In this document: piece by piece, positions 6,921 to 14,585 of the stretch | Layout of the letters: each line of letters begins with the position of its first letter | Position numbering within the stretch: position 1 is the stretch's first letter | Origin: Deltaproteobacteria bacterium | GTDB lineage: Bacteria > Desulfobacterota > Anaeroferrophillalia > Anaeroferrophillales > Tharpellaceae | DNA: 41,128 bases | Reading direction: 5' to 3' | Assembly: GCA_016938065.1 (NCBI GenBank) | Contig: JAFGVI010000131.1 | Coordinates: forward strand, 1-41,128 | Notes under the pieces: model-generated | What the model was told of the DNA's origin: nothing | The model's input: only the letters and a program-made list of their open reading frames with translations | The model's database searches: none | Translations under genes and position numbers: made by a program

Positions 6921-7841
6921 TTATAAAGCTTCATACTTTTCCATAAACCGGGAAAAATCCTTCTGTTTGATGCCGCTAACACCATAGGGCCGTTCTTGCA
7001 GATCGTGGCCGTCGGAACCGCCGCTGATTAAAAGGCGGTGTTTGGCGGCAAGTTCTCGCAATGCCTGCTTTTCACTTTGCCGATGGCCGGGATAATCAAT
7101 TTCCAGACCATCGATGGCCAGCCCATGCGGGTCGGTAAACTCCGGAAACATTTCGGCGACGACCGGCCACGGCGGCAGCACTTCCCGGTAGTGCGACGGC
7201 GGCGGGAATGAGCCGGCGGCGGGATGAGCAAGAAAGGCGAGCAGAGGGAATTTTTTCCGTAACCCCGGAACCATCTCCGTGTCGATGCCTGAAGGCAGAT
7301 AAGCCGGACTCCGGTTGGCCATGATCATATCGACCTGATGGCGTTCAAGATGGTGTTTTTCGCTTAAAACTTTAGCAAAATGGCGACGTGTGATATTGTC
7401 GGAGCAAACTTCAATCTCAGCTGCGGTTAAAGGTCTTTGCAGAAGAGGCGTGAGTGACTCCGGACCGAAATGTTGATTGATGGCATAAACCCGGTCCCGT
7501 ACCAGGGCCGGGCCTCTTCCGGCGGCAAAAAGTCCTTCGAGGGCGGCCATGAACGCAGGCTCGTCCAGCCTTTGCGGTTTGAAATAGAGGAGCAGGTGCA
7601 GTGAACCGACAAATAGCGGCCGGCGAAAACGCAGGGTCAGCTCGACCCCCGGGATTACCATGATTTCCGACTTGAGCCCCGCCTGTAAAGCTTCGTCAAG
7701 CCCGGTCAGGGTGTCATGGTCGGTCAGAGCGACCGCCCGCAAACCTCTTCCGGCCGCCTGCTCGACCACGGCGGCCGGGGTCAGCTCCCCGTCGGAGGCG
7801 GTGCTGTGATTATGCAGATCGGCAACAATTTTTTCTAACAT
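6921..7841 (-). CDS. PHP-domain phosphoesterase (YciV/TrpH-like)
   Basis: A 306-residue PHP-superfamily metal-dependent phosphoesterase. The metal-binding motifs are in order: DLHNHSTASDG (residues 8-18), LTDHDT (about 39-44), PGVELT, a mid-protein DNITRRHFAKVL segment, AHPAAG, and C-terminal GGSDGHD. Relatives include 5'-3' exonucleases/RNase AM and nucleotide phosphatases, so the substrate here is open. ATG 7841 has only a weak ribosome binding site. It converges on feoB with a 12-base gap and is divergent from the DUF4405 gene. Confidence 0.88.
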   Translation of the reverse strand: MLEKIVADLHNHSTASDGELTPAAVVEQAAGRGLRAVALTDHDTLTGLDEALQAGLKSEIMVIPGVELTLRFRRPLFVGSLHLLLYFKPQRLDEPAFMAALEGLFAAGRGPALVRDRVYAINQHFGPESLTPLLQRPLTAAEIEVCSDNITRRHFAKVLSEKHHLERHQVDMIMANRSPAYLPSGIDTEMVPGLRKKFPLLAFLAHPAAGSFPPPSHYREVLPPWPVVAEMFPEFTDPHGLAIDGLEIDYPGHRQSEKQALRELAAKHRLLISGGSDGHDLQERPYGVSGIKQKDFSRFMEKYEAL

Positions 7842-7873
7842 TTAATTTTTACCTGTGAAGCTGAGGTTATTTG

Positions 7874-8692
7874 ATGAAATTAAGACGTTTGGTTTCTTTG
7901 CTGCTTTTTTTCTCTTTTCTATTGCTGGTTTTGACCAGCCTTATTCTCTATGTTACCCCTCAGGGCCGGGTGGCCTTCTGGGCGGACTGGCGGCTTTGGG
8001 GCCTGGACAAGGAGCAGTGGGGCTATCTTCATATCAATTTAGGACTGCTTTTTCTGCTGGCCGGAGGACTGCATACGTTATATAACTGGCGGCCGATTAT
8101 GAGTTACATGGGGCGGACGGCAGCCCGGGTCGGGAAAAAATCTCTGCGTGAGCTGTTTCTGGCTGCGGTTATCTGTCTGGTTTTTGCGCTGGGCACCCTT
8201 TTCAAACTGCCGCCGTTCTCAGTACCGCTTGCTCTTAACGCAAAAATCAAGGATCGTGCGGCCCTCACCCTGGGAATCCCGCCCTATGGTCATGCCGAGC
8301 TCTCCAGCCTGGCGGAGTTTACGCAGCGAACCCGGCTTGATCTGGAACAAGCCCTGGAATCCCTGCGCAAAGCCGGACTGGTTGTGACTGACGGCAAACA
8401 GACCATGATCGCTTTAGCCCAGGCTAATCAAACCTCGCCGCAAAAGATTTTTCAGCTCATGCGCCCTCTGTCGAAGGCTTCCGGTCTACCGGAATTTCCC
8501 CCGCCAGGGTTCGGTCGGATGACCCTTGTTGAGATTGCCGAGGTTTATAAACTTTCTCTACCAACTCTTCTGCAAAGACTTAAAGCTGTCGCTATCGAGA
8601 GTGACGGACAGCAGAAGTTTATGGAACTGGCTCAAAGTAATAATCGGTCGCCTGCAGAACTTTATCAGCTCCTGCGCAAAACTGAGCCTTGA
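7874..8692 (+). CDS. DUF4405 membrane protein with two C-terminal repeats
   Basis: The N-terminal part (residues 1-111) has three membrane helices (about 7-27, 50-70, 94-111). The second has the DUF4405 pattern YLHINLGLLF...GGLHTLYNW with His53 and His67, which could be heme or quinone-site ligands (inference). Residues 136-196 and 209-268 are two copies of a roughly 60-residue repeat. Each has PP..(Y/F)G, an LAE/IAE helix, a helix ending in L+K, a D.QQ/DGKQ turn, then LAQ.N..SP and a QL(M/L)R end. Such soluble repeats after a DUF4405 anchor may be protein-interaction modules. ATG 7874 is chosen over TTG 7871, with GAGG upstream. The cellular role is unknown. Confidence 0.8.
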   Translation: MKLRRLVSLLLFFSFLLLVLTSLILYVTPQGRVAFWADWRLWGLDKEQWGYLHINLGLLFLLAGGLHTLYNWRPIMSYMGRTAARVGKKSLRELFLAAVICLVFALGTLFKLPPFSVPLALNAKIKDRAALTLGIPPYGHAELSSLAEFTQRTRLDLEQALESLRKAGLVVTDGKQTMIALAQANQTSPQKIFQLMRPLSKASGLPEFPPPGFGRMTLVEIAEVYKLSLPTLLQRLKAVAIESDGQQKFMELAQSNNRSPAELYQLLRKTEP

Positions 8693-8702
8693 GCAACGTT
8701 TG

Positions 8703-10034
8703 TCAAGGTTTATGAATCTTGTGTTTGCCGATTTTATAGCGCAATACCCGTTCACTTAAGGCCAGAGAGTCTGCCGCCCGGGTCTGAATCCAGTCATGTT
8801 TTTCCAGGGCTTCAATAAGGATGCGTCGTTCGATGGCGGCAAGGCGCTCTTCGAGGGAGCCGTCACTGTTGGGTTCGGGAAAGCGGACTTCTCCGGGAAG
8901 ATCCGCGGCCTGAATCAGAGAACTGCGGGCCATGGTTGAAGCGCGCTGGACAATATGTTCAAGCTCTCGGATATTGCCGGGAAAGTGGTAGCGGGCCAGA
9001 GTATTGAGGGCTTCGTTGCTGAACTCGATTCCCTCTAGTCCATGCCGTTCCAGCAGGGCTTTGATCAGCTCCGGAATATCTTCGCGGCGCTCACGGAGCG
9101 GCGGAATTTCGACTTCAATGACCTTGAGACGGTAGAAAAGATCTTCACGAAAAGTTCCCGCTTTGACCATCTCACTTAAATCGCGGTTGGTGGCGGCCAG
9201 TAGCCGAATATCGACCGCGATCTCCTTTTCTCCTCCCACCCGGGTGATTTTTTTCTCCTGCAGGGCGCGCAAAAGTTTGGCCTGAGTGGCGAGCGGCAGC
9301 TCACCGACTTCATCCAGCATCAGGGTGCCGCCTCCGGCAATTTCAAAATGGCCGCGCCGGCGGCCGGCGGCTCCGGTAAAAGCTCCTTTTTCATGGCCGA
9401 AAAGTTCCGATTCAACCAGATTTTCGGGCATGGCCGCACAGTTAAGTGCCACAAACGGATGCTCGCGGCGAGGGCTCAACAAATGCAGTAACCGCGAAAC
9501 CAGCTCCTTGCCGGTGCCGGTTTCGCCGCGAATCAGAACCGTCCACGGGGTCGGCGCCGCCCGCCGGACGATGGAGAGAAGCTCGCGCATGGCCGGACTT
9601 TTGCCCACCATTTTGAGTGGGAGATCACTCTCCAGAGAGAGCGCTGCGCCGACCTCTGCGGCATCGCAGTCGACCATGATCTCCTGCTCAAGCGTTTTGA
9701 GACGTGCGAGCAGCTGGCTTAAATCAACCGGTTTTTCAAAAAAATCATCGGCTCCTGAGCGCATGACGCTGACGGCCGTTTCAACCGCGCCGTAGGCTGT
9801 GATCATAATTGTGCGAAGCAGGGGATTGATCTGTAGCAGCTCAAGCAGGAGTGCGTCACCATTAATATCGGGCAGGCGATGGTCGAGCAGGGCCAGGTCG
9901 ATATTGAGCTGCTGCATTAAAGTCAGAGCCTCCTTGCCGGTCGCCGCCAGAGAGATCGTAAAACCCTGCTTTCTCAGAAAACCGCCCAGCATCTCGCGCT
10001 GATCCGGCTCATCGTCAACAACCAGTATATGCAT
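8703..10034 (-). CDS. NtrC-family sigma54-dependent response regulator
   Basis: A 443-residue three-domain regulator. The receiver domain (1-115) has acidic Asp8/Asp9, phosphoacceptor Asp51 and Lys101. The AAA+ domain (about 140-375) has Walker A GETGTGKE (170-177), the sigma54-contacting GAFTGA (217-222), Walker B GTLMLDE (235-241) and the arginine-rich RLLAATNRDL sensor region. The C-terminus (396-440) is a Fis-type helix-turn-helix. It activates sigma54 promoters when phosphorylated, almost certainly by the kinase encoded 37 bases upstream. The start at ATG 10034 begins the receiver and is preceded by GGAGAGAAG; the frame is open further upstream but runs into the kinase gene. Confidence 0.94.
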   Translation of the reverse strand: MHILVVDDEPDQREMLGGFLRKQGFTISLAATGKEALTLMQQLNIDLALLDHRLPDINGDALLLELLQINPLLRTIMITAYGAVETAVSVMRSGADDFFEKPVDLSQLLARLKTLEQEIMVDCDAAEVGAALSLESDLPLKMVGKSPAMRELLSIVRRAAPTPWTVLIRGETGTGKELVSRLLHLLSPRREHPFVALNCAAMPENLVESELFGHEKGAFTGAAGRRRGHFEIAGGGTLMLDEVGELPLATQAKLLRALQEKKITRVGGEKEIAVDIRLLAATNRDLSEMVKAGTFREDLFYRLKVIEVEIPPLRERREDIPELIKALLERHGLEGIEFSNEALNTLARYHFPGNIRELEHIVQRASTMARSSLIQAADLPGEVRFPEPNSDGSLEERLAAIERRILIEALEKHDWIQTRAADSLALSERVLRYKIGKHKIHKP

Positions 10035-10071
10035 AAGTTTCTTCTCTCCAGAATGAGTTTTTGTTGCTCTG

Positions 10072-11709
10072 CTATCTAGGCAACAGGGGCAGAAAAATAC
10101 GCTGCCGCAAAATGTCGGCACCGGCAGCTTCGACTGTAAAACGACCGTTATGGGCTCTGACAATCCGCTCGACCATGGCCAGACCGAGTCCGGTCCCCCG
10201 GGTTTTGGTGGTGAACCAGGGCTCGACAATCTTTTTAACCTCGGTTGCCGGAACCTCAAGCCCGCCGTTTTCAAAAATAAGTTCTAGTTCCTGGCCGTTT
10301 TTCTGCAGTATGATCTTAAGAAATCCGCCCTGCGGCTGGGCTTCGAGTCCGTTTTTAAAAAGGTTTTCGAGAGCTTGACCGAGCAGAGCGGCATCGGCCG
10401 TGATATAATTGTCGGCTGGTGATAAGTTGTTCGTCAGAGAAATATCAACCCCCGAATCCTGGCTTTTTGACTGGTAAAGGGCAATGAGATCGGAAATTAG
10501 GGCGCCGATCTCGGTTCTTGCCGGTTTCGCCTGCAGAGGTTGAGCAAAACGGCGGAGATCACCGACAATGCCGTCAGCCCGGGCTACGGCGTTGCGCATC
10601 GCGGTTACCAGGGGAGTGTATTCTGCGGTCAGGCCGCTCTCTTCAATCTCCAGGCGCTGCAGGCCGATATTGATGGCATTTAAAGGATTACGGATTTCAT
10701 GGGCCAGGGCGGCGGCGGAGCGGCCGAGGGCAGCATCTTCACGTTCCCGGGCGAGTCTTTGTTCGTAGCGGCGGGCGTTTAACAAGGATGCCAGTTGATA
10801 GCGATAGAGAAGCCACGAACAAAAGCTGCCGAGAGCGGCCAGGAGCAGGGCAAAAAGGAAAAAATCACGCCGGAGGCTCTGCTTTCTGGCCACCAGAAAA
10901 TCTGATTTAAAGCCGGCGGTCAGCGTCCTGCCGTTGACAGGCAGGCGGGCTTCCACAATCATTCCCTTCGCCGTGGCAATCTCTCTCAAAGGAGCCGGGG
11001 AGGATGCCGGTGGTGGAAATTCGTCTGCGAGATTGAGATATGCGATTCCGGAGACGTTGCTTAAGGTTTTAAGAAGATTATCGACGCCGACCTGCTGCTG
11101 CAGAGCTTCCAGTCTCTGGGCTCCGAACCCGATCCAGATAGTGCCTCTGCCCTCTTTACGCGGATAGGAGAGGGTGAAAATATGGGCTTTGCGGTTATGG
11201 GTGAATCGGGTCTCGGCAAGAGTCCGGCTGTCGCCGTTTGACCATGCCGGAGGACCGCTGACCCGGTTAAGACCGTCATCCACGGTAATGCCGTCGAGGC
11301 CCGACTCCTGGGCCAGAGCCGTAAGCTCGGTTGCGGTGAAGGGCTCGACGGCGGCCAGAAAGTCGATAAAGCGGGCGGAGTTGAGCATGAAGGTGTTGGC
11401 TACTTTTTTTACGACATCGTCAGCCGCCATGGCATTGCCGGCATTGAGCTGAATTATTTGGCTCAGAAGCTGTGTATGTTCCCGGGTGTGCTGATAAAAT
11501 GAGCGGCGTTCACGGTCGGTCTGCCAGAAAAAATAGCTCAGTACAACCAGAATAAGCACACCGAAAAGAAGAAGGTTGGCCAGCCATAAAGGAAGCCGGT
11601 ACTTTTCCGTTATGGATCGGGTGGTGGCTCCGCCGGCCATAGATTTATCAGGTTGCTTGTGCGGAAAAAACATCTCCTGTCGCTGCTGCCGCTTAGTGTC
11701 CGCCGCCAT
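10072..11709 (-). CDS. Membrane sensor histidine kinase
   Basis: A 545-residue kinase. Membrane helices at about 40-61 and 282-301 enclose a periplasmic sensor of about 220 residues that I do not recognise. The phosphoacceptor is His337 in the AALAHEIRNPLNAI box. The ATPase domain keeps the N box (ENLFKNGLEA, 448-457) and the G2 box (TKTRGTGLGLAM). The usual DxGxG G1 box is degenerate (ENGGLEVP), which should be noted before assuming normal ATP binding. The start ATG 11709 has GGGAGG 5 bases upstream, inside the end of the preceding gene, which it overlaps by 17 bases. It pairs with the downstream sigma54 regulator. Confidence 0.92.
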   Translation of the reverse strand: MAADTKRQQRQEMFFPHKQPDKSMAGGATTRSITEKYRLPLWLANLLLFGVLILVVLSYFFWQTDRERRSFYQHTREHTQLLSQIIQLNAGNAMAADDVVKKVANTFMLNSARFIDFLAAVEPFTATELTALAQESGLDGITVDDGLNRVSGPPAWSNGDSRTLAETRFTHNRKAHIFTLSYPRKEGRGTIWIGFGAQRLEALQQQVGVDNLLKTLSNVSGIAYLNLADEFPPPASSPAPLREIATAKGMIVEARLPVNGRTLTAGFKSDFLVARKQSLRRDFFLFALLLAALGSFCSWLLYRYQLASLLNARRYEQRLAREREDAALGRSAAALAHEIRNPLNAINIGLQRLEIEESGLTAEYTPLVTAMRNAVARADGIVGDLRRFAQPLQAKPARTEIGALISDLIALYQSKSQDSGVDISLTNNLSPADNYITADAALLGQALENLFKNGLEAQPQGGFLKIILQKNGQELELIFENGGLEVPATEVKKIVEPWFTTKTRGTGLGLAMVERIVRAHNGRFTVEAAGADILRQRIFLPLLPR

Positions 11710-12145
11710 GGCCTCCCTTTCCGCTGCCGCGGCTGGCGCCGGAAAGCCGGCCGCGACCGCTTAAGCGCGCACGAACCCCCGTCGGATCGTAACCGCGGCT
11801 TGATGTAATGCGGATCGGGGTAAGCTGGTTATCACCCGCCTGCCAGATGCGGACGAAATCGCCCTCCTGCAGGCGGGGCGGCAACTCCTCGCGCAGAACT
11901 TCAAAATCGAGGGTGGACGGGATTTCCGCTTTTGCGCTGAAGGGGTCGTCGGCTCCCGCTTTCACCTCAGTTTGAGGCTCAGTCAGGATGGTCAGATGGA
12001 TTTTATCGCCAACCGCGACCATGGTTTTGACCTGGCCGCTTAGCAGCTCCCAGGCAGCGGCTTCATTGGGCCGCACCCCTCCGAACATGAAAAACAGGCT
12101 TAAGCAGATAAGCGTCAGTAGGAATAGGTTACACGACTTTGCCAT
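11693..12145 (-). CDS. Small exported protein with Gly/His tail
   Basis: A 150-residue protein without a family I recognise. Residues 1-30 are a signal peptide (hydrophobic stretch 8-22, cleavage near EAAA). The mature part has beta-like segments (SGQVKTMVAVGDKIHLTIL, EGDFVRIWQAGDNQLTPIRI) suggesting a small OB- or SH3-like fold, then a basic Arg/Gly/Ser-rich tail ending GKGGHGGGH. A His/Gly tail can bind metal ions. However, the same bases also encode the ribosome binding site and ATG of the overlapping kinase gene, so the tail may partly reflect that constraint. Its upstream end overlaps the beta-barrel gene by 31 bases. It is probably periplasmic and part of the sensing unit. Confidence 0.7.
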   Translation of the reverse strand: MAKSCNLFLLTLICLSLFFMFGGVRPNEAAAWELLSGQVKTMVAVGDKIHLTILTEPQTEVKAGADDPFSAKAEIPSTLDFEVLREELPPRLQEGDFVRIWQAGDNQLTPIRITSSRGYDPTGVRARLSGRGRLSGASRGSGKGGHGGGH

Positions 12146-13221
12146 TGGTTTCTCTGATAGTCATCTTCATCTATCCGGGAATCTCTGCGATTCCAGCTCC
12201 AGATGCCGGAGATTGACCAGTTGCCACTCCGCCAGGTTAGGGCAGTTTCGGCAAGGTAGATTTTTTCGATACGTTTTTGTTGCTGATAATCATCCCTGTA
12301 GGGAATCCGTTCCGCGCCCAGTCTTCCGCTGAACTCCAGATTTATGAGCGGGTGCCAGTTAAGGTCGGCCCCGAGACCATAGACCAGACATTTCTCCGAG
12401 GCAAGCGTGGAATCGCGTAAGTGCCAGTAAATTTCACTGCCCCCGTCCAGGTAAGGAGAAAAATCATAAAATAATTTCACGGCCGTTGTCAGCAAACGGT
12501 CATCGCGCTCACCGCTGTCATGACAGCGGGACTGGTTTCCAGGGGCGGCAGCTGTTGAATCGTCATGCCGGCAGAGTTTGATCCCTGGTTGAGGATTGCT
12601 GCAGGAATTTTCGTCAAACTGTCCGGTCTCCCCATTTTTATTATTCCCGATTTGACCGTCCCCGTTTTTTTCGTCCCCGTTTTTTTTGTTGCCGGAAATT
12701 ATGCTCTGCCGATAATCCAGCCAGCTGATTCCAACCGCAAATTCTAAACTCAGACGGGATCGGGCAAGCCAGACCAGACGACTGCCCAGTTCCAGAGAAT
12801 CAAAGTCGTCATCATCAATCAAAGGGTTGTGATGGCTTGATACCACGCTGAAAAAAGTGAGCGAACCCGGCAGCCGGAGCAGCCGGGTGGTGCTTTCGAG
12901 CCCTCCTCCCAGCTGCCGGTTGTCGTTAAGCCTGTCATATTGCCGGCAATTGGCAAAGCCGGATAAGGTAATTGCAGTCGAGGTCAGGCCGGCAAGGGGC
13001 CAGGTTTGCCATAGATTAATATCAAACTGAGAAAAAAGCGCTCCGGCAGAATCATTTTCCAGACGCGGATTATCATCGTAACCGACCGTGGCCCCGGCTT
13101 CGAGCTCAAAAGCCTGAACGTTGGGCACCAACCACAGGAAAAACAGACTGAACAGGAGAAACCTGCGGCAGCTCGATTTTACGGTCTGTCGCGGCGCTGA
13201 TTTTTCATTGACAGATTTCAA
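12115..13221 (-). CDS. Outer membrane beta-barrel protein
   Basis: A 368-residue exported protein. The signal peptide is at residues 15-37, ending NVQA. It is followed by alternating hydrophobic/polar strands and ends in the aromatic QSRVTYSY, typical of outer membrane barrels. Residues 177-241 form a long polar insert (Asn/Gly/Asp/Lys repeats, then three Cys plus CRHDDS and RCHDSGE), probably an extracellular or periplasmic loop. TTG 13221 is the only plausible start in frame, with GGGG upstream. It is the first gene of the four-gene unit. Its role as porin, receptor or assembly protein cannot be decided from the sequence. Confidence 0.75.
   Translation of the reverse strand: MKSVNEKSAPRQTVKSSCRRFLLFSLFFLWLVPNVQAFELEAGATVGYDDNPRLENDSAGALFSQFDINLWQTWPLAGLTSTAITLSGFANCRQYDRLNDNRQLGGGLESTTRLLRLPGSLTFFSVVSSHHNPLIDDDDFDSLELGSRLVWLARSRLSLEFAVGISWLDYRQSIISGNKKNGDEKNGDGQIGNNKNGETGQFDENSCSNPQPGIKLCRHDDSTAAAPGNQSRCHDSGERDDRLLTTAVKLFYDFSPYLDGGSEIYWHLRDSTLASEKCLVYGLGADLNWHPLINLEFSGRLGAERIPYRDDYQQQKRIEKIYLAETALTWRSGNWSISGIWSWNRRDSRIDEDDYQRNQWQSRVTYSY
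12657..12687 (-). repeat. Tandem 15/16-bp repeat with T7/T8 runs in the barrel gene
   Basis: CGTCCCCG plus T7 (12657-12671) is followed directly by CGTCCCCG plus T8 (12672-12687). On the coding strand this gives KNGDE-type repeats in the polar loop. The homopolymers and tandem units make it prone to slippage. Confidence 0.85.
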
Positions 13222-13580
13222 CTATAACCCCAGAATAAATATGCCTGTAAAAACTGACGGATAAACGGCTTTTATCCTAGGTTATTTGTAACACAGATGC
13301 AACAGAAAAAAATACTTGTATAAGTGGTCTTCGTAAAGGCTTACCAATATCTCTTTTCATTCTGATGTGGACAGCGATTACCATGCCAGGCTTGAAAAAA
13401 ATTTACCCGCCCCATCTTATGGACATTTGCAGAGGGGCTCTGGGAAAAGAACGACAATCGCAGTCCCTGTTCGACATTTTTGTCGAAACTTAAACAACTC
13501 TTTTTTTACCGGAGTTTATTATTTCCTGAAAATGGCTATTGGTTTTAAAAAAAAATTATGTTATTGGGGCATGTCTTAAA
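13222..13580. other. Intergenic region before the SUMF1-family gene
   Basis: These 359 bases lie between the divergent beta-barrel and SUMF1-family genes. Short open frames here have no recognisable features. The only structure seen is the perfect hairpin TTCGACA-TTTT-TGTCGAA at 13470-13487. The region should hold the promoters for both units. Confidence 0.5.
13470..13487. promoter_or_regulatory. Perfect 7-bp inverted repeat
   Basis: TTCGACA-TTTT-TGTCGAA is a candidate operator or small hairpin. It is not followed directly by a T-tract, so it is not a standard terminator. Confidence 0.3.
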
Positions 13581-14582
13581 ATGCTAACAGTATTAACTAC
13601 TTGTATTATTCTTTGGACTTTTGCTCAGGGGAATTTGAGTGTGTATTGTCGTATTTTATCTGGGTTGACAGTCTGCACTATCGTTTTTTATCTGCTTCTT
13701 ATGATCCCTCTGCCGGTCCTGGCGGCGGCCCGGAGCTTTACTGAGACGGCCACCGGGATGGAGTTCGTCTGGGTGCCGGGGGGCAGCTTTCAGATGGGTC
13801 AGACCGCGCCGGAAACAAAGATCCTTGTCAAGGCAATGGGGGAGGATAAGTTTGCCAAATACTGCCTATCGGAACTGCCCTGTCATCAAGTCAGGGTTGA
13901 CGGTTTCTGGATGAGTAAATATGAGGTAACGAATGGTCAGTATCGTTGTTACAAGGCAAATCACGACAGTAAAGCCTTTCGCGGACATTCGTTGAATGAC
14001 GATAAACAGCCGGTGGTCGAGGTTACCTTTGACGACGCTGCTCAGTATGCGGCATGGTTAACGAAAAAAAGCGGCATGGCTTGTCGGCTGCCCACCGAAG
14101 CCGAGTGGGAATACGCCTGTCGTGCCGGCACGACGACGGTCTGTTTTTGGGGAGATGACTCGGAGTTGGCCTGTGCCTATGCCAATGTCGGTGATCTGAG
14201 CGCCAAAAAAGAGTGGCCGGTCTGGATTACGCATGAATGTGATGACGGTGCTGTCGTTACCGCTCCGGTTGGTTCTTTTATGCCGAACGCTTTCGGTCTT
14301 TACGATATGCTGGGTAATGTCTGGGAATGATGCGCTGACTGGTTTGCGGAAGATTATTACAAAAAAAGTCCTGAGTTTAATCCACAGGGAGTTAGTACGG
14401 GGATCTATAAAATTGCCCGCGGCAGCTGTTGGGACAGCCCGCCCCGTTATGTTCGTTCAGCCAGTCGCAATAAACGCCGGCCCGACAGTTACGGTTATGC
14501 TATCGGTTTTCGTCTGGTTGCTTCAGAGCCTGTACCCTCCAATCCGGCCCAGACAAGGCTTGCACACCCGGTAGATAAGTAG
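13581..14582 (+). pseudogene. SUMF1/formylglycine-enzyme-family exported protein interrupted by TGA
   Basis: The first part reads as a normal SUMF1-fold protein: hydrophobic signal region ending PLPVLAAA, then ATGMEFVWVPGGSFQMG, MSKYEVTNGQY, QPVVEVTFDDAAQYAAWL, CRLPTEAEWEYACRAGT and GLYDMLGNVWE. There TGA at 14328-14330 interrupts the gene. The same frame continues with CADWFAEDYY, IARGSCWDSPPRYVRSASRN and GYAIGFRLV to a TAG at 14580, which is the normal family ending. The interrupted position is Trp in the usual GNVWEWC motif, so TGG to TGA is the simplest cause. The paired active-site Cys of true formylglycine enzymes are absent. Possible starts are ATG 13581 or GTG 13641 (AGGGG 9 bases upstream). 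It lies 3 bases before the methyltransferase gene. Confidence 0.8.
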
Positions 14583-14585
14583 AGC

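Noticed and set aside
13367-13579. 70-residue frame before the SUMF1-family gene
   Set aside because: No ribosome binding site or recognisable features, and it overlaps the probable promoter region.
14328-14380. SECIS element for selenocysteine at the TGA
   Set aside because: Only a 3-bp stem could be drawn in the expected place, and the family residue is Trp, so selenocysteine is not supported.
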